Shown: one piece after another, positions 31,126-40,741 of the stretch
Position numbering within the stretch: position 1 is the first letter of the stretch
Layout of the letters: every line of letters begins with the position of its first letter
Assembly (NCBI GenBank): GCA_934667845.1
Contig: CAKUMQ010000007.1
Location: 3,925 to 67,924 of the forward strand
From: an uncultured Eubacteriales bacterium
Lineage (GTDB): Bacteria > Bacillota > Clostridia > Oscillospirales > Acutalibacteraceae
Direction: 5' to 3'
DNA: 64,000 nucleotides
Notes under the pieces: model-generated
What the model was told of the DNA's origin: nothing
Database searches by the model: none
The model's input: only the letters and a program-made list of their open reading frames with translations
Program-made: the position numbers and the translations under genes

Positions 31126-33291
31126 ATGCACAAATTTCTCCTGCGGCTGTCCGCCGCCCTGCTGCTGACCGGAGCCGTCGCCCTTTCCTCCGTCCGACCG
31201 GCGGCTGTTCTTCCGACCGCGTCGGGCGGCGGCTTCTCCGATGCCGCCCGGACCGTCACGGTCGGCGATCTGCGTCTTGACTGGGACGGCGTTTCCGCCC
31301 TGCGGATAGAAAACACCGCCACGGGACAGTCGCTTTGCTCCTCCGAGGCGGAAAACGGCCTATCCTATGCCAGCGACTATGTCCGCAACGCCGTCGGCTC
31401 GCTTTTGTCCGTCTCTTTCACGACGGGCGAGTTTGCGGGCATCAGCGAGCAGTATCTCGAAAATATGAACTACACCGTGGAAAGCCGCGCCGTCTCCGAC
31501 GGCATACAGCTGCGCTTTTCCTTTCCCGACCACCTGTTCGGCTTTGATCTGCAGCTGCGGCTTTGCGGGGACTATCTCGAGCTGACACTGCCGGAGGACA
31601 GCCTGTGGGAAAAGGGGGACAGCTATCTTTGCGCCGTATCCCCGCTTCCCTTTCTCGCCGCCGGAAAGGACACAGACGACGGCTATGTGTTTTATCCCGA
31701 CGGCTGCGGCGCGCTCTACCGGTTTAAAAACGCCCCCATCGGCAAGGCGGCAAGCAGCACCTTTTCGGTCTACGGCACGGATCCCTCCTTTCTTTCCGAT
31801 ACGGTGGTAAACGCCGAGCCGGACAGCAGCCGGTGCCGCCTTCCCGTCTTCGGGATCAAACGCAATGACCTCGGCTTTGTCGGCATTCTGACCGCCGGTG
31901 AAGCCGAGGCGACCATCACACTTTCCCCCAGCGGAAAGCTCGTCAACCTCTGCCGGATCGGCTGCAGCTTTATCTACCGCAGCAGCCTGTCCTATTCCGC
32001 CGACAACGGCGAAACGGTGATCTCGGTGGATAAGACCATGACGGGGGGCGATCGGTCGGTCCGCTATTATTTCCTCTTCGGAGGCGATCCGAGCTACAGC
32101 CGGATGGCTGAGCGCTGCCGCACCTATCTTCTGGAGACAAAAAAGCTGCGCGATGCCGTTACCACGGACACCGTACCGCTGAGCCTCCGCCTGTTCACCG
32201 GCATAGAAAAGCAGGGGCTGCTCACAAATTCCCTGGTCACAGCCACGACCTTCGACCAGGCGGGGGATATCGCCGCCGCGCTCCGCAGCGCCGGTGTGCC
32301 CGCCGCCGAGCTTACGCTGGCGGGCTGGACGGAGGGCGGCTACGCCTCCGGCCGGATCAGCCGCGCAGAACGGCGGTTCGGCGGGAAGCAGGGGCTTATC
32401 CGCCTGTGCGATACCGTCTCCTCCCTCGGCTATACCCTGTTTCTCGACGAAAACTGGGCGGACATACGGCTCGACCGGCTCCCCGCCGGTTTTTCGCCCC
32501 GGCGGGATGCGGTCCTCCTCCAGAATGCCACGCTGCTGACCGATGCGGACAGCACCCGCTGTCTTGCGGGCACCGCCTATATCCTGCAGACCCTTCTGCC
32601 CCGAAAGATGCAGGAATATACCGCCTTTTCCGGTGCCGGGATCTATTCCCGGCGTCTCGGCTCCTTTATCGCCCGGAGCGGCGGCGCCGCCCCGGTGAGC
32701 CGCAGCGAAACGCAGGCGGCATGGGAGACCGTGCTCCAAACGGTACAGACGCAGACCGGCGGTCTTTCCGTTTCGGACGGCAACGCCTACACCTTTGCCT
32801 ACGCCTCCACCGTTGAGGACATTCCCACCGCCGATTCGGGGTATCTCTTCACCGATGAGAGCGTGCCGTTTCTGCAGATGGTGCTGCACGGCAGTATTGC
32901 CTATGCGGGACAGCCGGGCAATCTCTCTGCCGATCTCACCGCGGAAAAGCTCAAATGGGTCGAATACGGCTGTATGCCGCATTTCGAGATCACCTTCGGC
33001 AGCTCCTCCGTCCTTGCGGATACCGACTACGCGTTTTTGTTCACCTCCCGCTTTGCGGATTGGGAGCAGACCGTCGTCGATACCGCGCTGGAATTCAACG
33101 CCAGGCTCGGCACGGTGTGGAACAGCGCCATGACCGCCCACGAAAAGCTCGCCGACGGTCTGTACAGGGTCACCTATGAAAACGGCTGCCGCGTCTATGT
33201 CAACTATACGGAAACGGCTGTCGGGGCGGACGGTCTGACCGTTCCCGCCGAAGAGTATCTGGTGGTATCCGCCGCAGGGGAGGTCATGTGA
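31126..33291 (+). CDS. DUF5696-type exported protein
   Basis: ATG 31126 with AAAGGAAGG; 721 residues. Signal peptide of about 28 residues, no lipobox and no second membrane span, so secreted or surface-associated. The sequence reads like a large glycoside-hydrolase-like fold: an N-terminal beta-rich half (VTVGDLRLDWDG..YVFYPDGCGALYRF) and a C-terminal barrel-like half (AELTLAGWTEGGYASG, LGYTLFLDENWADI, VPFLQMVLHG). I recall this family as DUF5696, found beside Yip1 and NHL proteins in sugar-transport loci; the name is from memory. Catalytic function is not shown. Confidence 0.7.
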   Translation: MHKFLLRLSAALLLTGAVALSSVRPAAVLPTASGGGFSDAARTVTVGDLRLDWDGVSALRIENTATGQSLCSSEAENGLSYASDYVRNAVGSLLSVSFTTGEFAGISEQYLENMNYTVESRAVSDGIQLRFSFPDHLFGFDLQLRLCGDYLELTLPEDSLWEKGDSYLCAVSPLPFLAAGKDTDDGYVFYPDGCGALYRFKNAPIGKAASSTFSVYGTDPSFLSDTVVNAEPDSSRCRLPVFGIKRNDLGFVGILTAGEAEATITLSPSGKLVNLCRIGCSFIYRSSLSYSADNGETVISVDKTMTGGDRSVRYYFLFGGDPSYSRMAERCRTYLLETKKLRDAVTTDTVPLSLRLFTGIEKQGLLTNSLVTATTFDQAGDIAAALRSAGVPAAELTLAGWTEGGYASGRISRAERRFGGKQGLIRLCDTVSSLGYTLFLDENWADIRLDRLPAGFSPRRDAVLLQNATLLTDADSTRCLAGTAYILQTLLPRKMQEYTAFSGAGIYSRRLGSFIARSGGAAPVSRSETQAAWETVLQTVQTQTGGLSVSDGNAYTFAYASTVEDIPTADSGYLFTDESVPFLQMVLHGSIAYAGQPGNLSADLTAEKLKWVEYGCMPHFEITFGSSSVLADTDYAFLFTSRFADWEQTVVDTALEFNARLGTVWNSAMTAHEKLADGLYRVTYENGCRVYVNYTETAVGADGLTVPAEEYLVVSAAGEVM

Positions 33292-34187
33292 ATATGGATC
33301 GGTCGACCGTTTTCCGTCCGCACGGACCGCGGCACAGAGGCATACGCCGACGGCAGACCCTGACGGCTCTGCTGTTCATCAGCCCATGGATCATCGGCCT
33401 GTTTCTGTTTTTTCTCCGGCCGTTGTTCACCTCCCTGCGGCTGAGCTTCGGCACGCTCACCAGCATCGTGGGACTTCAGACACAGTGGGCGGGATTTGCC
33501 AACTATATCCGCGCTTTTACCGTCGACGTCGAGTTTGTCCCCCTTTTGCTCGGGCAGATACGCACGACGCTGATCTACACCCCGCTGATCACCGTTTTCA
33601 GCCTGCTTCTGGCGCTCCTGCTCAACCGCAAGGTGCGGTTCAAGGGAGTGTTCCGCTGCCTGTTTTTCCTGCCGGTGCTGCTCGGCTCGGGCGTGGTCAT
33701 GCAGGAGCTGCAGAAGACCGGCGTCCACACCGGCGCCATCACCGAAGCCGCCTCCGTGCTGCTGCCGCCCTCCCTGTCCGCCTATTTCGGCGCGGGCTTT
33801 TCCGACACGATGACCGTGCTGTTCGGCAGCATCAACGATATCCTGTGGAAATGCGGCGTGCAGACGGTTCTGTTCCTGGCGGGGCTGCAGACCATCTCCC
33901 CCTCGCTGTACGAATCCGCAAAATGCGACGCCGCCACCGGCTGGGAATCCTTCTGGTTCATCACCCTGCCGATGATGCTGCCGATCATTCTGCTCAACCT
34001 GATCTACACGCTCATCGACTCCTTCGGGGATATCAACAACGCCGTCATGGCGTATATTCTCCGCATGAAGACTGAGATGGACTACGCCGCCGCCATCGGC
34101 TGGATCTATTTTATCTTTATCTTCCTGTTGACGGCGCTCATCTATCTGCTGCTCGGGCGGCGGGTATATGCCGATAAAGAGAGGTGA
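33288..34187 (+). CDS. Sugar ABC transporter permease (LplB-like)
   Basis: About 299 residues, six transmembrane segments (first: LLFISPWIIGLFLFFLRPLF). The coupling loop is YESAKCDAATGWESFWFITLPMMLP. It starts at GTG overlapping the DUF5696 stop, or at ATG 33294, which has better spacing to GGGGAGG. Second transport system of the locus, likely serving the LplA-like lipoprotein encoded at 14218-15957. Confidence 0.9.
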   Translation: MNMDRSTVFRPHGPRHRGIRRRQTLTALLFISPWIIGLFLFFLRPLFTSLRLSFGTLTSIVGLQTQWAGFANYIRAFTVDVEFVPLLLGQIRTTLIYTPLITVFSLLLALLLNRKVRFKGVFRCLFFLPVLLGSGVVMQELQKTGVHTGAITEAASVLLPPSLSAYFGAGFSDTMTVLFGSINDILWKCGVQTVLFLAGLQTISPSLYESAKCDAATGWESFWFITLPMMLPIILLNLIYTLIDSFGDINNAVMAYILRMKTEMDYAAAIGWIYFIFIFLLTALIYLLLGRRVYADKER

Positions 34188-34192
34188 CCGCA

Positions 34193-35098
34193 ATGCGTGC
34201 CAAGCTGAAAGTCCTGTACCGGCGGATCGGGCGCACACCGGTGCTCACCTATTTTTTGCTGATCTGCGTTTCCTTTGTGTTTCTCTATCCGTTTTTATAT
34301 CTGGTGATCACGTCGCTGAAATCGCCGGAGGATCTTTTGGATATCACCGTCAAATGGGTGCCCACCCGCCTGTACGCGGAAAATTACGCCATCGCCTATA
34401 CCTATCTCTACTACTGGAAATTTTTCGCCAACTCCCTGTCGGTCACCGCGCTCGGCGTGCTGGGCAATCTGCTGTCCGGCTCCATGATCGCCTACGGCTT
34501 TTCCCGCTATACGTTCAAGGGGCGGAATCTGCTGTTTTTGCTGGTCATTCTCACCGTCATCATCCCGGTGCAGACCATCATCATTCCCATGAGCATCCAG
34601 TATGCGGATCTCGGCTGGGCCAACACGCTCCTGCCGCTGATCGTACCGAACTTTTTCGGCTTCGGGCTGCGCGGCGGTCTGTACATTTTTGTTTTCCGGC
34701 AATTTTTCATCGGGCTGCCGAAGGAGCTGGAGGAAGCCGCGCAGATCGACGGCTGCGGCGCTCTGCGCACCTATATCCGCATCATCCTCCCGAATGCCAA
34801 GCCGGCGATCGTCGTCAACGCCATTCTGTCCATGGTATGGCACTGGAACGACTACTATGAGCCGGTCTTTTACATCACCTCCTCCGACAAACGCCTGCTG
34901 CCGCAGGTTCTGGCGAGCGTCGCCTATCATATCCGCAACAGTGCAGGCGCCGATTCCCTTGCCAACGAAGAAGCCGTCTATACGCTCGGCGTGCTCATGG
35001 CGGCGGCGGTTCTGGTATTGCTGCCGATCGTGCTGGTGTTTTTTCTCCTGCAGCGTCAGTTCATGGAGGGGATCGAGCACACCGGCATTGTCGGCTGA
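34193..35098 (+). CDS. Carbohydrate ABC transporter permease (LplC-like)
   Basis: ATG 34193 is 8 nt from AGAGAGG and gives 301 residues; an in-frame GTG three codons earlier overlaps the previous stop. Six transmembrane segments, coupling loop LEEAAQIDGCGALRTYIRIILPNAKP, and MVWHWNDYYEPVFYI typical of the MalG/LplC side. Pairs with 33288-34187. Confidence 0.92.
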   Translation: MRAKLKVLYRRIGRTPVLTYFLLICVSFVFLYPFLYLVITSLKSPEDLLDITVKWVPTRLYAENYAIAYTYLYYWKFFANSLSVTALGVLGNLLSGSMIAYGFSRYTFKGRNLLFLLVILTVIIPVQTIIIPMSIQYADLGWANTLLPLIVPNFFGFGLRGGLYIFVFRQFFIGLPKELEEAAQIDGCGALRTYIRIILPNAKPAIVVNAILSMVWHWNDYYEPVFYITSSDKRLLPQVLASVAYHIRNSAGADSLANEEAVYTLGVLMAAAVLVLLPIVLVFFLLQRQFMEGIEHTGIVG

Positions 35099-35127
35099 TC
35101 TCCGAAAGGAAAGGAGGACATCGCTCT

Positions 35128-37764
35128 GTGAAAAAAACCATCTACTATTTTTCCGGCACACACTGGGACAGGGAGTGGTATATCCCCTATCAGGAATTCC
35201 GCATGAAGCTGGTCGGGGCGCTGGATGCTTTAGTCGGGCTTCTGGAACATGACCCGCATTTCGGCGTCTTTCATCTGGACGGTCAGACGGTCGTTTTGGA
35301 GGACTACCGCGAGATCCGGCCGGAAAACGCCGCCCGTCTGCAAAAGCAGATCGCGGCAGGGCGGGTGCTGATCGGCCCGTGGTACGTCATGCCGGACGAA
35401 TTTCTGACCTCCGGCGAGGCGCTGATCCGCAATTTCCTGACCGGCAGCCGCCTCTGCCGGGAATGGGGCGCCGCCCCGTGGACAGTGGGCTATGTGCCGG
35501 ATATTTTCGGCCATATCGCCCAGCTGCCGCAGATCCTGCGGGGCGTCGGCATACAAAGCGCCATGCTCGCGCGCGGTCTGCCGCCGGACACGCCGCCCTT
35601 TTTCCGCTGGCGGGCGCCAAACGGCGACGAGGTGACCGCCTACCGCTTCCCGCCGCAGGAGGGCTACGGCTCTTTTTGCCTTCAGGTCACCGGACGTCTG
35701 ACCTCCTTTGCCGAGTGCGCGCCGGATGATCCCGCCTTTGCCGAAAGAGCCGCAGCCTATATAGACCGTGAGTTTGCCCGTGCCAACGCCCCGTTTGCCG
35801 TGGCGTGCGACGCCATGGATCACGAGCCGCCCCACCGGTATACGTCGGCATATATCGACAGGCTCCGCGCCCTGTATCCCGACTGCGACATCCGCCACAC
35901 GGACATGCGCGAGCTGTTTGAACGGCTGACCCCCTTTGCGGACACTCTGCCGGTGCATACGGGCGAGCTTTCGTCCGCCTCAAAGGACGGCGGCATGCCG
36001 ACCATCTTCCACACGCTGTCCAGCCGCGTTTCTCTCAAACAGCGCAACAGCCGCGCCGAAAGCCTGCTGGAAAAGCTCACGGAACCGGCGCTTGTGTGCG
36101 GCAGGCTTTGGGGGGTATCGCCGCCGCCCGCCTACCGGCGGCGGGCATGGGAATATCTGCTGCAAAACCATCCCCACGATTCCCTCTGCGGCTGCTCGCT
36201 CGATCAGGTGCACGAGGACATGCTCTACCGCTTTGCCCAGACGGAGGAGATCTGCGAAGCGCTCTTAAAGCACCTGCGGGACAGCCTGTTCGGCAGACAG
36301 GTCATCCCCGCCGAGGGGGGCTTTATCCACCTGTTCGATCCCGCGCCGACGGCACGGCGCGGCATGCTCACGGTAACGGTGCCGTTCAAGCCCGATTTTC
36401 CCAAATACCGGGAACCGTTCGGCTACGAGGACATCAACTGCTTCCGCCTGTATACGCTGTCCGGTCAGGAGATCCCCTATACCATTACGAGGCTGTCGAA
36501 AAACCGGGTGTTCCTCCGCTTCGGCGAAACATGGGAAAAGGTCGACGAATACACGCTCGCCTTCGCGGCGGATCTGCTGCCCGCCGGTCTCACCGCCATC
36601 CGCCTGTCGCCCTGCACCGCGCCGGTGCGCTTTTTCGGTACGCCGCTGTTTAACGGCGACGCGATCGAGAACGACCTTGTGCGGCTGTCCTGGCACAACG
36701 ACGGCACCGTGGATCTGTATGACAAGTCTGCCGGGCGGACATATTCCCGCCTGCTGCGGCTGTGGGAGGACGGCGAGATCGGCGACGGCTGGAACAGCGT
36801 GCGCCCAAAGGCCGGTTCCGCCGTTACGGGCGGACGGCTGACCGGCGTTACCGCCGCGGTGAATTCGCCCCTGCTGGCTGTCGTGACGCTGCATATTCTC
36901 TACACCGTGCCCGCGGGGCTGCAGCGCACGGATCAGGGACTGTCGCGCAGCGGAGAGACCGCCGCCCTGCCGGTCGACCTGACGCTGACGCTCTGGCGGG
37001 AAAGCCGCATGCCGGAGGTCCGGCTGGCGCTTGACAATACCGCCGATAACCATCGGCTGCGGCTGGCTCTTCCCGTGGGAAAGGATATCGGGCGGTACAC
37101 GGTCAACCAGTCGTTTGCCTTTATCGAACGGCAGATGGAGCCGGATCCCGCCACCGCCTCCTGGGTAGAGGCGGATCCGGCGGAAAAGAATATGCACGGC
37201 ATTATTTTTGCCCGCCGCGCAGACGGGAGCGGGCTCGCCTTTGTGGGGCAGCACGGCTTTTATGAGGCGGGCGGCGGACAGGGGACGCTGTTTGTGACGC
37301 TGCTGCGCGGCTTTGACCGGGTATATTACCGCGACCGGCTGACCACGGGGCAGGAGCGCGGCAGGCATGAATTCACCTTTACCCTTGTGCCGCTGCAGCC
37401 GACAGACACCCCCTGCCGTCTCCAGCAACTCCAGGACGAGGAAAAGACCGCTGTGCGCAGCTTCTGCGCCGACCGGGCGCATACGGACAGCCTGCTCTCC
37501 GTGCAGGGCGACGTCTGCATCAGCGCGCTGAAGCCCGCCGAGGACGACAGCGCAGATATCATCCTCCGGCTGTACAACCCCGCGGATGTGCCTGCAAGAG
37601 CCGACATTTCCACCCCGCACATCCTGCATTCCGCTGCGCTGTGCGATCTGGCGGAGCAGCCGACCGGATCGCTGACCCCGCACAGCGGGCAGATCTTTGC
37701 CACCCTTGCCCCTTGGCAGATCCAGACCTTCAGACTGACTATACTATGCAAAAATGAGGAATAA
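35128..37764 (+). CDS. Glycoside hydrolase family 38 (alpha-mannosidase type)
   Basis: An 878-residue cytosolic enzyme with no signal peptide. The N-terminus has the zinc-binding GTHWDREWY motif; VPDIFGHIAQLPQIL carries the nucleophile Asp and further metal ligands; NHPHDSLCGCSLDQVHEDM is the later conserved His/Asp block. The C-terminal half is the beta-rich domain of the family. GH38 enzymes are retaining alpha-mannosidases, here probably trimming imported oligosaccharides. Some family members act on other sugars, so the exact substrate is not certain. GTG start after AAAGGAGG. Confidence 0.92.
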   Translation: MKKTIYYFSGTHWDREWYIPYQEFRMKLVGALDALVGLLEHDPHFGVFHLDGQTVVLEDYREIRPENAARLQKQIAAGRVLIGPWYVMPDEFLTSGEALIRNFLTGSRLCREWGAAPWTVGYVPDIFGHIAQLPQILRGVGIQSAMLARGLPPDTPPFFRWRAPNGDEVTAYRFPPQEGYGSFCLQVTGRLTSFAECAPDDPAFAERAAAYIDREFARANAPFAVACDAMDHEPPHRYTSAYIDRLRALYPDCDIRHTDMRELFERLTPFADTLPVHTGELSSASKDGGMPTIFHTLSSRVSLKQRNSRAESLLEKLTEPALVCGRLWGVSPPPAYRRRAWEYLLQNHPHDSLCGCSLDQVHEDMLYRFAQTEEICEALLKHLRDSLFGRQVIPAEGGFIHLFDPAPTARRGMLTVTVPFKPDFPKYREPFGYEDINCFRLYTLSGQEIPYTITRLSKNRVFLRFGETWEKVDEYTLAFAADLLPAGLTAIRLSPCTAPVRFFGTPLFNGDAIENDLVRLSWHNDGTVDLYDKSAGRTYSRLLRLWEDGEIGDGWNSVRPKAGSAVTGGRLTGVTAAVNSPLLAVVTLHILYTVPAGLQRTDQGLSRSGETAALPVDLTLTLWRESRMPEVRLALDNTADNHRLRLALPVGKDIGRYTVNQSFAFIERQMEPDPATASWVEADPAEKNMHGIIFARRADGSGLAFVGQHGFYEAGGGQGTLFVTLLRGFDRVYYRDRLTTGQERGRHEFTFTLVPLQPTDTPCRLQQLQDEEKTAVRSFCADRAHTDSLLSVQGDVCISALKPAEDDSADIILRLYNPADVPARADISTPHILHSAALCDLAEQPTGSLTPHSGQIFATLAPWQIQTFRLTILCKNEE

Positions 37765-37768
37765 CAAC

Positions 37769-39349
37769 ATGAACATACTCTCTATCATCCGCCAGCCGGA
37801 CGGCGTTTTCGCCGAGACCGAAAACCAACACCTCACGCTGACCGCGCAAAGCGGCAGCTTTGCCGCAGACGGCGTCGAGGTCGTCTGCCGCGAAGCGGAC
37901 GGCACGCTGCAGATCGCCGTGTCCGCGCAGCCGCGGCTGCGCTTTGTCACCCTGCGGTGGCAGCTGCCGTTTCCGGAATCGGTACAGCTCCTCGGCGACG
38001 CGCTGGAGCGCAGCTACGGCGATCTGCAGTGGCAGGGACTGGTGCCCGAGCGCGCCATGCCGTGGTATTTCCTGCTCACCGACGGCGCCGCCACGGCGGG
38101 CATCGGTGTCAAGGCAAATCCCCACGCGCTTTGCTGGTGGCAGGCAGATTCCGACGGTGTCAGTCTGCTGCTGGACGTCCGCACGGGCGGGCGCGGCGTG
38201 TGCCTGAACGGACGGACGCTTCCCGCCGCCACAGTCGTATTCATGCCGCCCGTGACCGAACCGGCGTTTACCGCCGCGCAGCGGTTCTGCCGCCTGATGT
38301 GCGATAACGGCGTGTTCCCCGATGCGCCGGTCTACGGCAGCAACAACTGGTACTACGCCTACGGCGACAGCTCGCACGAACAGATCCTGCGGGACGCGGC
38401 GCTCGCCGCCTCGCTCGCGCCCTCCGAGGGCGTGCGCCCGTTTATGGTGATCGACGACGGCTGGCAGAGCGACCACGAAAAAGACTACAACGGCGGCCCG
38501 TGGATCCTCGGCAACGCCCGCTTCCCCGACATGGCCAGGCTCGCCGCGGATATTGCCGACTGCGGGGCGATTCCCGGGCTGTGGTTCCGCCCGCTGCAGA
38601 ACCACGCGCCGGACATCCCCGACAGCTGGCGGCAAAAACACGATCCCACGCTGCTCGACCCCTCCCTGCCGGAGGTGCGCAACTATATCGCGGAGGATAT
38701 CCGCCGCTTCTCCGCCTGGGGCTACCGGCTCATCAAGCACGATTTCTCCACGTTTGACCTGATCGGCACCTGGGGCAACGGCTTTCTGCCGAAGCAGGAT
38801 ATCGGCACCTTTGAGCTTGCCGACAACACTCTCACCAACGCCGAGGTGCTCATGGAGCTATACCGCGCCATCTATGCGGCGCGCGGTGAGGGCGTGCTGA
38901 TCCTCGGCTGCAACTGCATCGGCCACCTCGGCACCGGCATGATGCATCTGTTCCGCACCGGCGACGACACGAGCGGTCTCGACTGGGAGCGCACCCGCAA
39001 AATGGGCGTCAACACACTCGCGTTCCGGCTGCCGCAGCACCGCGTCTTTTTCGACGTGGATGCCGACTGCATCGGCGTCACGCCCCATATCGACTGGGAG
39101 AAGAACCGCCAGTGGCTGCACCTGCTGCAAAACAGCGGCACACCGCTGTTTGTCTCCGCCGATCCCGACACGCTGACCGATGAGCAAAAGGCCGCGCTGC
39201 GCGCCGCCTTTTGGCAGGCGGCAAAGCAGACGGATGTCGCCGTTCCGCTCGACTGGCAGTCCACCTGCTGCCCCGCGCGCTGGAGCTTTAACGGAAAAGA
39301 GACCCGCTATCACTGGTTTGCGGGCACCGACAGCCTGTTTGGCGGCTGA
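37769..39349 (+). CDS. Alpha-galactosidase-type glycoside hydrolase (GH36-like clan D)
   Basis: ATG 37769 has GAGGA upstream; 526 residues. An N-terminal beta-sandwich (1-170) is followed by a TIM barrel with GVRPFMVIDDGWQS, LIKHDFSTFD (nucleophile Asp) and FRTGDDTSGLDWERTRKMG (acid/base Asp). No signal peptide, so cytosolic. Clan D enzymes are retaining alpha-galactosidases or alpha-N-acetylgalactosaminidases. It is shorter than classic GH36 (~700 residues) and may be one of the smaller subfamilies. Last gene of the rightward operon, just before a terminator. Confidence 0.85.
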   Translation: MNILSIIRQPDGVFAETENQHLTLTAQSGSFAADGVEVVCREADGTLQIAVSAQPRLRFVTLRWQLPFPESVQLLGDALERSYGDLQWQGLVPERAMPWYFLLTDGAATAGIGVKANPHALCWWQADSDGVSLLLDVRTGGRGVCLNGRTLPAATVVFMPPVTEPAFTAAQRFCRLMCDNGVFPDAPVYGSNNWYYAYGDSSHEQILRDAALAASLAPSEGVRPFMVIDDGWQSDHEKDYNGGPWILGNARFPDMARLAADIADCGAIPGLWFRPLQNHAPDIPDSWRQKHDPTLLDPSLPEVRNYIAEDIRRFSAWGYRLIKHDFSTFDLIGTWGNGFLPKQDIGTFELADNTLTNAEVLMELYRAIYAARGEGVLILGCNCIGHLGTGMMHLFRTGDDTSGLDWERTRKMGVNTLAFRLPQHRVFFDVDADCIGVTPHIDWEKNRQWLHLLQNSGTPLFVSADPDTLTDEQKAALRAAFWQAAKQTDVAVPLDWQSTCCPARWSFNGKETRYHWFAGTDSLFGG

Positions 39350-39411
39350 GCGTCCGCCGTTTTTGCCGGAGGGCAACCGTTTCGGTCTGCCGCTCCGGCT
39401 GCCACGGAATA

Positions 39412-39451
39412 AAAGCTGCGCCGTCCTCTGCGGGACGGCGCAGCTTTTTTG
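39412..39451 (+). terminator. Terminator of the rightward glycan operon
   Basis: A 15-bp stem AAAGCTGCGCCGTCC (39412-39426) and GGACGGCGCAGCTTT (39433-39447), 6-nt loop, followed by TTTG after the run of T. Confidence 0.9.
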
Positions 39452-39510
39452 TCCGCCCTGCCGAAAAAGCGCCCGCGCCAGAGGCTTCCCCCTTTTTGAC
39501 AACAAACGGG

Positions 39511-39539
39511 TTGCATCCGGCATAAAAATATGGTATGCT
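39511..39539 (+). promoter_or_regulatory. Promoter of the LRR lipoprotein gene
   Basis: TTGCAT (39511-39516), 17-bp spacer, TATGCT (39534-39539). A TTGACA at 39496-39501 lies nearby but lacks a good -10 at the right distance. Confidence 0.55.
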
Positions 39540-39673
39540 GTCCTTTGAGAGGTGCAGCCATGGAGCTTCCCGTCACGCAGGAGATCGTTTTCCTCGCCGG
39601 CAAGACCCGTCGCGCTTTCTCTGCAAGGCGGACAATCTCCGGGGCAATTTTTCATTTTGGGGGAGGAAAGAGA

Positions 39674-40729
39674 ATGAAGAAAATGGCAGCATTGTTCCTC
39701 GCTCTGTCCATGCTCTTTGCATTGACCGCTTGCGGAGGACACGACAAGCCCGCTCCCGCAGGCGAAAGCACGGGAGAAACCACAACCATAACAGAAAGCA
39801 CCGACAATACCGCAAACGGCACTCAGGGCAGCACACAGAACACGACCGGGAGTACCGCAGGCGGAGAAACCACAGCGGCCACCGATCCGCCTGCCACCAC
39901 ACCGCACGTCCACAGTTACTCGGCAGCGACTTGTACCGCGCCGGCAAAATGCTCTTGCGGTGCAACCAAAGGCTCTGCATCAGGGCATAATTTCAACGCA
40001 GCGACTTGTACATCGCCCAAGACCTGCAGGATCTGCGGAAAGACAGAGGGTACTGCCGCCGGTCACAGCTATGATACTGCCGGCACTTGCACAAAGTGCG
40101 GTGCCGTTTTGCCCGAAGCAACGGAATATATTTCTTTCAACGATATCTTTTTAGAGAATTATGTCAAGCAATCGTTGGGTATTCAAGGCACCGGCAAGGT
40201 GTCCCGATATGCCATGAGCCAATTGACCTCTCTTGACATAGGGGAAAACGTAACCGATGTTCAGGATCTGAAATATGCGACAAATCTTCAAAGCATCTCC
40301 ATCAATGCAGACAATGTAAAGAACCTCCCTGTGTTGTGTGAGCTTTCCCGGATCACATCTGTAAGCTTTGGCTTTCGGAAAAAAACAGACATCTCTTTTA
40401 TGAAAAACATGCGCCATGTTGAGCGTATAGATTTTAACAACGCAGAGATCGTCGGAGGGGATATTTCCTGTTTGATCGCTTCACCAAAGCTGAAAGAGCT
40501 GTTCTATTACGATCCCAACGGCAGCGGCATCGCGTTTCTCCGGGGCGCGAATGCGCTTGAGCGTTTGGAGCTGTGGCATGCATTCGGCGAAAACGGCGAC
40601 ATATCTGTACTGAAAACTCTGCCTGAATTGAGAACCCTTGAAATTCTGACATATAATTCTGCGTCTGATGCTCAACGGGCGGTGTATGCGGAATTGATAG
40701 CAAAAGGTGTTTCTGTCAGTTTTCTATGA
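39674..40729 (+). CDS. Lipoprotein with repeated Cys motifs and a leucine-rich-repeat-like domain
   Basis: ATG 39674 has GGGGGAGGAAAG upstream; 351 residues. Lipobox LTAC with Cys20. A Thr/Asn/Gly-rich linker (~22-75) leads to three short Cys repeats (CTAPAKCSCGATKG, CTSPKTCRICGKTEG, CTKCGAV), each following a HSYS/HNFN-type segment, as in many Firmicute surface proteins. The last ~200 residues have a leucine-rich-repeat periodicity (MSQLTSLDIGENV, ATNLQSISINADNV, LSRITSVSFGF). Probably a surface adhesion or binding protein. Its codon use is visibly more AT-rich than the neighbours. Confidence 0.75.
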   Translation: MKKMAALFLALSMLFALTACGGHDKPAPAGESTGETTTITESTDNTANGTQGSTQNTTGSTAGGETTAATDPPATTPHVHSYSAATCTAPAKCSCGATKGSASGHNFNAATCTSPKTCRICGKTEGTAAGHSYDTAGTCTKCGAVLPEATEYISFNDIFLENYVKQSLGIQGTGKVSRYAMSQLTSLDIGENVTDVQDLKYATNLQSISINADNVKNLPVLCELSRITSVSFGFRKKTDISFMKNMRHVERIDFNNAEIVGGDISCLIASPKLKELFYYDPNGSGIAFLRGANALERLELWHAFGENGDISVLKTLPELRTLEILTYNSASDAQRAVYAELIAKGVSVSFL

Positions 40730-40741
40730 TCGGAGGTATCT

